From Euryodendron excelsum (taxonomy: Eukaryota; Streptophyta; Magnoliopsida; Ericales; Pentaphylacaceae): a DNA stretch of 64,000 bases. This document shows positions 1 to 9,554 of the stretch, in pieces; within the stretch, counting starts at the first letter, position 1; every line of letters starts with the position of its first letter. Made by a program: the position numbers and the translations under genes. The DNA is taken from assembly GCA_033060915.1 (NCBI GenBank), contig CM065399.1, positions 12,227,501 through 12,291,500 on the forward strand, written 5' to 3'. Below the pieces are notes generated by a model that had not been told where the DNA came from, did no database searches, and saw nothing but the letters and a program-made list of their open reading frames with translations.

Positions 1-39
1 TGTAAATGTTGCCTAGGGGCATTGTTCAATCCAATTTCA

Positions 40-325
40 AATCAGGCATGTCTTTTCAAAGACGGTAAATCCCCTTTCCAATTCCAAATTAGGCTCGTCT
101 TTCTAGAAACGGTAAGTCCACTTTCCAATTCCAAATCAGACGCGTCTTTCTGGAGATGGTAAGTCCCCTTTCCAATTCAAAATCAGGCACGTCTTTCCGA
201 AGACAATAAGTCCCCTTTCCAATTCCAAATGAGGCACGTCTTTTCGAAGATGGTAAGTCCCCTTTCCAAATCCAACAGGCACGTCTTTCCAAAGACAATA
301 AGTCCCCTTTCTAATTCCAATTCCA
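40..325 (+). repeat. 47-bp minisatellite in E1 5' LTR
   Basis: About six degenerate units. The conserved word AGGCRCGTCTTTC recurs at 44, 91, 138, 185, 232 and 277, a spacing of 47 bp (the last 45). Each unit also carries GGTAAGTCCCCTTTCC. The matching region of the 3' LTR (about 12,940-13,180) also holds several units, whereas E2 and E4 have essentially one. Confidence 0.9.
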
Positions 326-607
326 ATCCCTTTCTCGAGACAGTTGATCCCTCAAGACGGCAATTCTATCCAATCTGGCACGTTTTTTTGAAGAAAATCT
401 CTTCGGAACACTAAGTCCCTTTAAACCTGTCGACCGGGATGAGACCCCAAGTCCCCTAGATGGTAGAACGATCCACCTTTGGCGCCTGCTAGCCCGCCAA
501 TGCAAAAATATCCATTTAGGCACGCCTTTCGAGAAAGTTGATTCTTAGGTGCTAAGTCTCTTTAGCAGCTTCCCAAGATCAAGTAGTCTCAGGAATGATC
601 GCGAATC

Positions 608-742
608 GTCAGAGTAGCGGAAATACTCACAAACTTCTCAACAGTTAGAGTAGCGGAAATACTCGCAAACAGGTCGATATAGGGAATTGCCAACAAACCC
701 CTGTATCACGCGACTACTGTAAGAGTGGCGGAAACACTCAAA
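608..742 (+). other. Stem-loop cluster in distal U3 of E1 5' LTR
   Basis: Three short inverted repeats, GAGTA-N7-TACTC at 612-628 and 648-664 and GAGTG-N7-CACTC at 723-739, flank a longer one (GATATAGGG with CCCTGTATC, about 684-715). The same four-part arrangement is found in the other LTR copies. It lies upstream of the TATA box. In the 3' LTR it would therefore be near the 3' end of the element RNA. Confidence 0.6.
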
Positions 743-948
743 ACTCAGGTCAACACCGGTGTTTCCTAACCCACTCTGGTGAAAAATGACTAAACTGCCC
801 CTGGGGCCATTTTCTGGCACGTTTCTCGAGAGCACACCCAAGCCCTTAGAACGACAAGTCTACCTTTCTAGATTGTCTTAAAAGTAATCCGGCATGATTA
901 GGTGCCCTCCAATCCGTTTCGGGTCAATTCCGAGACTTTTCGATCAAG

Positions 949-1300
949 ATGACCATTTTGTCCCTAGGCATCCGAATGCCCCGGGAACCACACCGGCTCT
1001 GGGTATCAAACCGGTAATCTCTTGAGAATGCTTCCTACAATATTCTCAACCTTTCTTTACTTTTTCGAATCATTCCGAGTCAGTTCTGGCGAACTCGGTG
1101 CAAAATGATTGTTTTGCCCTTAGTGGGTCGGTCACCTTTTTTTACCACACCGGCTATGGGTATTAAACCGGCAACCTTTGGGAAAATTTTGAATAATGTT
1201 TCCAAATCTTGATTCCTCTTTCGGGACGTTCCGAGTCCACCTCGGCAGCTTTTCGGCCCGGTTGACTGTTTTGCCGCTAATGGCCCTGTCAACCCTTTCA
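949..1300 (+). repeat. 157-bp tandem repeat in E1 5' LTR (two to three units)
   Basis: The words ATGACC(A/G)TTTTGCCC and ACCACACCGGCT recur with a period of 156-157 bp (units from 949 and 1,105; a third, shorter and divergent unit from 1,262). Copy number differs between LTRs: two clear units in E1 and E4, three in E5 and E6. Confidence 0.8.
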
Positions 1301-1524
1301 ACATATCTTGTCCTCATTTTCAAGTCAAATACCTCTGCGATACTATTGTAAGTGTTCCTATCATTTTCCAGCCTTCCGAGCCAATCCCGGTCTCTTAAAT
1401 CCTTCCTAGACTTTCTGGAGTCACTCCTAGTGAAGCAAGGTTAAAAATTGCATGGTAGTCACTAGTACAGGCGCCTAAATCTTCCCAAGATACGTTGCTT
1501 GCCGACCTTAAAGCTTTCCTAACT

Positions 1525-1646
1525 GGCTGGTGCCACTACTAGTAGTGCCAAGCCAAGAAATGGCCTGGCGCCACTCCTAGTGGCGCTAAGAGTAAATTTG
1601 GCCTAGCGCCACTATAGGCACCAGGTCTATCCCATCTCTATAAATA
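1525..1646 (+). promoter_or_regulatory. LTR promoter: GGCGCCACT palindromes and TATA box (E1 5' LTR)
   Basis: TATAAATA at 1,639-1,646 is a good plant TATA box. The 115 bp upstream carries repeated short palindromes, for example GCGCCACT-CCT-AGTGGCGC at 1,568-1,586 and the CACTACTAGTAGTG palindrome near 1,533. Their constant place just upstream of the TATA box suggests a link to transcription, but no function is shown by the sequence. Confidence 0.6.
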
Positions 1647-2249
1647 CAAAGCCTCTTCCAGCGCGAAGGAGGTCTGTAAAATCAGTCTAAAAACCCTACT
1701 TTTCGATATACAGAGCTTGTAGCCTCGCTAAACCCTAGTCTCCTTAGGTTTTCTAAACTGTAGCCACCATACACCAACCCTAGCCTCCTATACACTCACA
1801 CACACTCCTATACACTTATACACTAGCCTCCAACCCTCTACTGAAGACTTGCACTGCTGCAACTCGAAGCTCTCGAAGACCAAGACAAAGCTCTTGAAGA
1901 CTGAAGCGATGACCGAAGAAAAAGAAAGAAAAGCAAGGTGTGCAAAGCAAGCGAAATAAACAAGATAATGTAGGCTTTCTCTTTAAGTTTCTGCACTTCC
2001 CCTTCTCTCTCCTGACCCACTTGGGTTTTTTTCTATTTTAATCCCCTATCTTCTTCCCTCCCTTTCTTTGCATGCTTGAAATAAGGGGATTCCCGGTCCA
2101 TGTGTAGGATTAGATTATTGGAGGGTCACCATGTCGGGAGCTTTCTTTTAGTCTAACCGGAGACCATGTGGGTTTGGCCCCCCTTGATTATGTGGTGAAG
2201 CCTTAACATTGTATGTTCATGACCCCAATTTGCATTGTGCATATCATTA

Positions 2250-4400
2250 TCTTGCATTTTTTCAAAAATCGTTTTCAAACTCGTTTTCAAAGCTTGCATT
2301 AAACTCTTTTACAAAATTGCATCAAAATCTTCTTTTTCAAAACTTGTTTTCAAAATCACAATCCTAGGGTGATTCTAGCCTTTCCATGGCTAGGATTGCT
2401 TTAGGAAAGTGTTAGATTTAAAGTGACCGGTATGGTCTATATTTTCAACTCGTTGTTTTGAAAACCAATTTCTTAAAGTGGTTCTAACCTTCTTATAGTT
2501 AGAATCGCTTTAGGAAAGTGAGACGTTTTTATACTTTCCACAAAACTCTTTTCTCAAAAATCTCCTCCTAAAAATCTCTTTTCCAACATGCTTTCGATAA
2601 ACTTTCTCCAATCTCTTTTCCAAAATTGTTTTCTAAAAAACTCCCTCCAAAAATCTATTTTCAAAACTTCCTTTTCAACTCCTTTCCAAAACACTCTCTT
2701 TAAAATTCCTTTCCTAAAAACACTCCTTAGGTTTCCTTCTTAGAAAACTCTCTCCCTAAACCACTTTCCTAAAATCACTTTCCTAAAAACTTCTTCTAAA
2801 ATCTTGTTTCCAAAACTCTCTCAAAGTTTTACTTTCTAAAAACTCCCTTTCTAAAATTCTTTTGAAAACACACTTTCTAAAAACTCCTCTTTAGCATTTC
2901 CTTCTAAAAATCTTCTTCCCTAAAATCACTTTCCAAAAATTTCTTTTCTTGGTGCCTAAGTCAAGCCCTAGAACTCACGATTAGAAAACCCCAGTTTTCT
3001 TTCCAAAAACATGGTTTTCGAACTTGCCTTAAAACCTAGGTTTTCAAAATCTCCCTTTTCACATCTAAACTATACATATTTCTAAAACCTATTTTCTACA
3101 TCAAAACTATAGTTTCCCAAAACTAGGATTTTCAAAACTTCCCTTCCCAAATCCATGCCAAATCCAATCTTCCCTTTAGAAAACCAAATCCAATCTCCCG
3201 TTTAGGAAACTAGATCCAATCCTCCGTTTTTGGAAACAAAATCAAAACATTTCTTCTTAGAAACAAAATCCAAATATTTCCTAATTCATCTCCTTCTTAA
3301 TCTTCTCCTTTCCTAAATCTTAAGTTTCCAAAACTTGAACATAAAAATCTTTCCTAAATTTTAAAACTTAACTTCCACATCTTTCCTAATTTAACCCTTT
3401 CCTAATTCTATCCATTTTGAAATCTTAAATTTCCAAATCTAAGTTTTCAAATCTTTTCTAAACTCAAACCTTTCCTAATTTCAAGATCTTCTAAAACTCT
3501 AAAACTTTCTAAATCCTAAACTTTCCTAAACTTCAAATCTTTCCAAATCTAAAACTTTTTAAACTCAAAACTTTCTTATTTTCAAAACCTTTCCTATTTG
3601 AAAACCTTTCTTAAAATAAAACTTTCTTAATTCAAAACTTTCCTAAATTGAAACTTTCCTAAGTCAAAGCTTTCCTAAGTTGAAACTTTCCTAAATCAAA
3701 ACTTTCCTAAAATGGAACTTTCCTAAAACGAAACTTTCCTATTTTGAAACTTCCCTAATTCGCATCTTTTCTAAATCCAATATTTTTCTAAATCTTCTAA
3801 GTCCAACATTCGAGTCAAATCTTTTCTTAAAGCCCTTCCAAGTAAAATCTTTCCTAAGTCTAGGTTTCCTAAACCTCAATATTTCCAAAACAAGTCTAAA
3901 TCTTTCTTAAAAGTTCTACCTTCCCAAGTCAAAGTCTAATCTTTTCAATTCCAAAATTCCAAATTCCAAATTCCAATTTTCAATCTTCTATTCTAAATTC
4001 AAATTAAATCCTTTTTCCAATCAAAATCTCTTTCTTCCAATCCAACCTTCTATCTTCTATCAGACTCTTGTCCGAACTACGACTGACCTGATTCCTAGAA
4101 AAGGATACGTAGGCAACCCTCATGGGTGCGGTCACAACATTTTCAAGTTTCTATTTCCACACAATCTTTCCAAATCTTTAATCTATTTTCAAACTTTCAA
4201 CTCCAAATTTCTATATCTATTTTCAATTTCCAAAACCTTCTTTCTAAATTCAAACTTCTATCTCTTCCTTTTCAAATCAAATCAATTTCTTTCCAAATCT
4301 ATTTTTCCAACTCTCTTTTCTTACACTTGCATATCATGCATCATGTTGAATTTCTTTTTAAACATTTTTTTTTCAAAGTGGATAGGATTGGTCATTAGTT
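2250..4400 (+). repeat. G-poor, TTTCCTAAA-rich tract of the LTR
   Basis: About 2 kb very poor in G on the plus strand. It is made of loosely repeated words such as AACTTTCCTAA and TTCTAAAA spaced around 19 bp. It has no coding signature; open frames inside it are low-complexity by-products. Equivalent tracts occur in every LTR of the family, appearing C-poor on the plus strand in the reverse copies E2 and E5. Confidence 0.75.
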
Positions 4401-4714
4401 AATTAAAGACTCTTATAGGTGAATCTAGGGTAAATAGACATGTAGGTACCACAAAGGCGGGTAGGGTGATGGCTTAGTGCGTCTTCCCTACACGTAACCA
4501 ACCTCCGAATCTAGAATCACTGTTTTCAAAGACCAAAATGGAGTTTATTTTAAAAAAAGGGCTTAAATGTTTTCCAAGGGTTGCTAAACGACCTGTTTTC
4601 TTAAAAACCCTCTCTTGAGGTACTATTTTCAAAAATCATTTTCAAAAACCCTAAGTGGGATCCTCGGATTGTGCTTAGTTTTTAGGTGACCCAACTCACC
4701 TTAATTAAGTTAGG

Positions 4715-4725
4715 TGGCGACTCCA
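4715..4725 (+). other. PBS-like word inside the LTR
   Basis: TGGCGACTCCA matches the first 11 bases of the canonical PBS of this family but lies about 160 bp upstream of the true PBS, inside the LTR. The same word, intact or with a few changes, occurs in the other LTRs, for example E4 near 45,360 and E5 (reverse) near 50,116-50,126. Confidence 0.7.
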
Positions 4726-4877
4726 AACTTTTTTCAAAAGCCGTTTATTCAAATCTATTTTCAATTCAAACATAGTCGTATTCATTCTTCTTGGAGGATG
4801 AGTTCTAATGAGAGAGTACAGTGTTTTTTCCGCTTGTGTGTGTACTCCTCGAGTGCGAAAAATCTGGCCGTAACAAC

Positions 4878-4895
4878 TAGCGACTCCACTGGGGA
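4878..4895 (+). other. Primer binding site of E1
   Basis: TAGCGACTCCACTGGGGA starts two bases after the LTR end and differs from the canonical TGGCGACTCCACTGGGGA by one base. From memory this is the tRNA-Arg-type PBS typical of Ogre/Tat elements. The E4 and E2 copies sit at the same distance from their LTR ends. Confidence 0.88.
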
Positions 4896-6364
4896 TACTT
4901 AGAGAGTTAGGCCGTAGTCATGTCTTTTTACCCTTCACCTATGTAGAGTCTTCATTTAAGTTGGTTCAATCCTATTCACTTTAAATTTTCAAAACCAAAT
5001 TTTCAAAATTGTTTTCGAAAAACATGCATTTATTCATATTATCTCGTATTAAGTTTGCCATCCACATACTAACTCTTTCATCTTTGTTTTATAGGTACAC
5101 ATTTTGTTTAAATTTTATTAACTGCCATGCATGAATGTGATGAGCAGGATTAATGGGAGTTGTTGGGCTCTTTCCTCTGCTTTTAAAAATACACACACAC
5201 TGCATGTGCACCTATATTTTGCATACTTGCATTATTACCCTGATATGTCATTTCTAGTTAGAAAGGGGGAACGGTATATTGGTTGTGGGCAAGCTGCTGT
5301 GTCAGGTTCTTCGCCTATGGCCTCTTGATGGTTCCCCTGCTTGAATCACCAACCGATCATGGCGCCACCTCGGGGAGTGGGCCTAGGTTTGAAGATCCAG
5401 GGACCGAGCATTTTTAGGACGCATTAGTCAACCCTCAACCTCATACTCATATAAACACCATGCATAACCGAACTTCTGCTGGATTTAAGACACGCGCACT
5501 ATTTTCCAAAACCATGGAGGAAAGGGCGACTGCTCTTACTTTCATTTATACCTGCTTATTCCTGTTGTTATAATGACTGTATTCTTACTGTTATAAGGAC
5601 TGTCTAATTGCTCATGCATGCACGTTTACCTTGCTATTACATTCTCTCTCCTTATATTCTTTGTATATCCATGTTGATGCATTCAATATTCCATGTCAAG
5701 ACAAGAGTTCTAAGTAACTTAAGTCATTGCATTCTCATGCATATGATCAACCCATAGAGAGTGACACCAAGGTCACTCTCCCTTGCATTAAATCTACCTA
5801 AACCCTAAGGGTTCCCACGTAACCCTAAGGACTCATAGCATGCATACCAATCCATTTCATAAGAGGGGCCCCAATCCCTCTATGCTCACGGAGATAAGAT
5901 TGTCAAGAAGACAAGGGGCAATCGATCAGCAAGGTCTCTCAACGACCTCCTCGACATCAAATCCAACGAAGGCGAATCCGTGGACTCAAGAGTAGTTTAG
6001 GTTCTTCCTTTGTAAAGCTAGATAGGTGGAAGTCCAAAGGAAAATGTTCCCTTCCCCATGTTAAAATGTATTTCAATTCTTTTGTGTCTTAAACCCCAAA
6101 ATTTAATGTACTTCTTTACTTTTGCTAATGAATGCATGGATGGTTGAAAGTTCTCACTTGACGGTAAGGTATCTGCATACAGGGGCAAATTCCCTATCTC
6201 CAAAAGTAAGCCAATACATCACGCTTAGCTTCCCTCCTAAAAGAGGGGCACCCCAAAGCATGCATTGCATAAAGGCTTGTCAAGGTAAAACACTGACCCT
6301 TTTCCTTTGTTGGTTTCAGGTACCTCTCCTCCCCTTCTTACAGGCCAAAAACAAAGAAACACCC
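4896..6364 (+). other. E1 untranslated leader between PBS and gag-like frame
   Basis: No protein signature. The leader is conserved in E2 (reverse, 21,622-23,067) and E4 (45,544-47,025). It contains a 9-bp inverted repeat, GAGAGTGAC (5,757-5,765) with GTCACTCTC (5,772-5,780) around a 6-base loop, and ends near a pyrimidine-rich stretch TTTGTTGGTTTCAG that resembles a 3' splice site. Such leaders commonly carry packaging and dimerisation signals, but this is inferred by position only. Confidence 0.6.
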
Positions 6365-7611
6365 ATTGAATTACTTACTCTCGATACCTTAACTCTACTA
6401 CTAGCGGAGGCAAGAGGAGTCAAACATAGGATGACCGAAATGGAAGGCATACTTTCTTCACTCTTATCCCACGCAACCCATGAGCAAGCAGAGTCCTCGC
6501 AGGCCCAAACCCATAATGGACAAAAAAGGATGAAGAAGGAAGACCAAGACTATACCTTGACCATTGCTTACCAACAACCTCCCCAGGCCGAGGGCCTTGC
6601 TCGGATGCCTTCCAAACCAACCTCTAACCAAACCCATGGATTATATAATCTTTCCTACCGATACCAGCCCAACCCATTTGGCCCTGTCACCAAAAATTAT
6701 CCCATTTTGAAGCATAAAACCCGAAGCCTTTTCAATTCCCGAACCACCAACCCGGTTGTGACCTCACCAAAGCTCGGTTCCCAATCATCAAAAACATCTA
6801 CAACACCTCCTCGGCCTAAGCGAACAAGTGGGAAAAGCGTACATTTACTAAACTCGTGTGTTCACAAACCATGGCCTACTTTGGTCTCCTAGCAGCCGAA
6901 TATCTGAAGCCTATACTTGCCCGACCCTGGCCCAATCCTCTGCCTCATTACTTTGAATCTACAGTGAGTTATGAGTATCATTCGAGCGGCCAAGGACATG
7001 ACACTGAAGATTGTTTGACCCTCAAGAATAAGATCCAAGACCTGATAGATAACAAGATAATTGGCTTACGACCAGCAAATCTTTCTCCGAGCGGCACTAC
7101 GAACCCTCCGCTAGACCACACCGTCAACGTCATTACAAAGTTTGGTAACAACAAGGTTTGCTTTGCTGTATGCCAAGAGATATATTACAAGGATGGGGAG
7201 TAAATGGAATGTGAAGATGCTTGGTTATGGTATAACCTCGATAAAATGCCGATCCCCGAAGACAAACTCGCATATGAATCTGTGAAGAAAATTGACCAGG
7301 AGCTGTCCAAACTCAGTAATAAGAATCTCCCATTGTGTACACCTAAGGAACACCGAGCCTCAGCAGGATATCAGAGCAGAAAACCCCGGGCTTGACCTAT
7401 CAAGCTGGACGAAGACGAGTTGCCCGAGTGGTTTGTTAGAGAAACTACGGAGCAAGCAAATGAAGGCAAGACGGTCAAGAAAGCTGACAATTACGTCATC
7501 CCTGCCAACTCACTTGGAACTCCAGGAGAAGTATCTACCTATCTTTCCTTGGCTGAAAATCTCAACTGTGGATGGAATGTAGATAAGGGCATTGTCCCAA
7601 GGCCTTACTAA
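6365..7611 (+). pseudogene. Gag-like frame of E1 (decayed)
   Basis: This matches the better-preserved starts in E2 and E4 (ATGGAATCACTC...), but the start codon is ATT here. The frame encodes a short N-terminal helical stretch, a K/R-rich segment (KRMKKE), a low-complexity S/T/P region, then a conserved block with PNPLPHYFES, a knuckle-like motif and KIQDLIDNKII. The knuckle pattern is C-X2-H...GH-X4-C; its first Cys is Tyr in this copy. KIQDLID after the knuckle is typical of Tat/Ogre gag. There is one frameshift near 6,830, a stop at 7,201 and another near 7,393, then a natural stop at 7,609-7,611. The large capsid domain of standard Ty3/gypsy gag is not visible, so this is gag-like, not a full Gag. 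Confidence 0.72.
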
Positions 7612-9554
7612 AACAGGAATCCCTTTAAAAGCGTACAAGAGAGGGGTGTTTTCACCTACTTTCTTTCTATCCCTTTTACTTTCTGTCTCTAAATTGATAT
7701 TTACATTCCGCTTTTGCTTAGAAACTCTATGCTTTCCATAAAAAATGATAAATAGTAGTTAAATGATAGTCTTTTATTTCGTCACTGTTGTCTTATCTTC
7801 TCGTAGGAATGGTAGCTACTTTCTACACAAGGGGTATGGTCTATCTTAGGGGTAAGTTTGACTTGAAGGGATGATAACATGAGTTAACTACTCGCCAAAT
7901 GATTAGCTTTCCACAGAGAGAGAGAGAGAGGATAAGGATGAGTGAGGATACTACCCAAAGGCAACACTTACAAGACACTGAAGCTAAGCGATGTGTGGTT
8001 AGTTTATCAATGTGAAGAGGAGCCATCTTTCACTTCCTCACATATAAATAAAAGACTAAATAAATAAATAAATGTGCTCATATTCCCTTTGTTTAACCCC
8101 TAGTGCCTTGTGAAAAGCAAAAATTTTCCTTGTCAACCCTGATCCAAGACTATCCTCCCCACACTGGGGCAGACAATAGTTGAGAACCCTAGGAACTATC
8201 TTCTATCATATTAGGGCATCGCAGGAGGTTTTATGGATTAAGCGATTTGGTTCAAAGTGAAGAGAGGCTCTCATTTCATTTCCCATACAGTCAAAAGCAA
8301 CCCCTTGACAAACCCGTTGAGTCGTATATCTTTTCTTAACAAAACCCCAATCTAGGGATCACCGCCCACACTGGGTAGATTAAACTGCTAAGGAAGAGGT
8401 CTAAGGAAAAAGGGTTGAAGAATTATTTGTTTCATAAAAGAAAAGAAAGAACAAAGCAAAGGAAAGAAGTTGCCAAGGGGCAAGAGGCCAAAAAAACAAA
8501 AAACAAAAAAAATAAAAAAAAATAAAAACAAATCGTTTAAGGAAAGGTTTGAAGAAAATCATGATTAAGTCATCTTCAAAAGCATAGTAAGAAGATTGAA
8601 AGAGAGGAAAGTCATGTCAAAAAGCACGAAGGAAATTTAAAGGTGATCCTAGGCTACAAAGAAACCTAATAGAAACAATAGGTTCGAGCCTTTACCCTTT
8701 CTTGCTAAACCCCAAAACCATGGCCTACATTATAACCCTAGTGAAAGTCCCCTCTGATTGAAAATAGATTGCTTGATCTAGATTAGCTGAACACGCTGCC
8801 AAAGCCAAAAAGGATGCTAGCCCTACGGAGAAAATAGTCAAGGACGGTATGGATCTAAACCCTACTAAAAACAACATCGAATTTGGGCCTATATATCCTG
8901 TTGTTTCGAAAACCCCATAACCTAGCCTACATTACGGTCTTAAACAAAGTCTCCTCGGATTGAAAGGACTGGCCACTTATCGCTCTGCTGAAGGTCAGGT
9001 AAGCTGTTGCTAAAACCCCGAGAGTCGAGAGTTTCAGCCCAGTAACCCCATACACCAACCCTGAAACAAAGAATCAGAGAGGGTCAAAAGGTTGAGAAAG
9101 GTTCGAAGTGTTATCATCCAACTAAGGTAGGGTTGAGCCAGAGGAGAGGCTAGACCCCCGAAAGGGAAGAACTTAACATTCCAAAGATACCAAGTTCGAC
9201 AGCACCCCTTGTCATTCTGTTAGCTAACGTATTTCTAACATGTGCATACATAAAAACAAAAAAAATAAAAAAAATAAAAAAACAGCTTGAGCTTTGCACA
9301 CACAGGATATAACTCCATGTAAAAACAAAAGTCATCAACTTCAACTCATATAATAGATACATAACATCATCATCCATCAAATGCATCCAATCGTATGCCT
9401 AGCTGAAAAGATCATAAATATTTCTGTCTATCCATACTTCTAAAACCATAAATATCCATCCTTGTACATAGCTTACAGAATAAAAATGTCTAACATAAAT
9501 ACATCTCAGGGACAAAGGGCAAAAGAAGATCAGAGTCTCCACAAGAGGCATCTA
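7612..9554 (+). other. E1 spacer where pol would be expected
   Basis: About 1.9 kb between the gag-like frame and the antisense gene, conserved in E2 (18,291-20,281) and E4 (48,329 onward). I see no DSG/DTG protease triad, YxDD or FMDD reverse transcriptase motif, or HHCC integrase finger on either strand. It holds an A-rich low-complexity patch (about 8,490-8,535), another near 9,255-9,285, and the short word CACACTGGGGCAG near 8,160. Confidence 0.65.

Larger units (their letters stand above)
1..4875 (+). repeat. E1 5' LTR (start outside window)
   Basis: The LTR ends in ACA at 4,873-4,875, two bases before the PBS. It aligns along its length with 12,895-16,946. From 5' to 3' it holds a 47-bp minisatellite, a stem-loop cluster, a 157-bp tandem repeat, GGCGCCACT palindromes, a TATA box, a G-poor tract and a PBS-like word. 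It keeps about 0.8 kb (roughly 2,345-3,163) that is missing from the 3' LTR at about 15,155, which explains most of the length difference. Confidence 0.88.

Noticed and set aside
6122..6364. Start of the gag-like frame at the upstream ATG 6,122
   Set aside because: The upstream part is leader sequence in E2 and E4, where the family start (MESLTLD) is clear; the E1 frame is open there by chance.
7612..9554. Hidden pol remnants in the E1 spacer
   Set aside because: Both strands were read for protease, YxDD/FMDD, RNase H and HHCC motifs and none was found; the spacer is colinear in E2 and E4 with the same lack.
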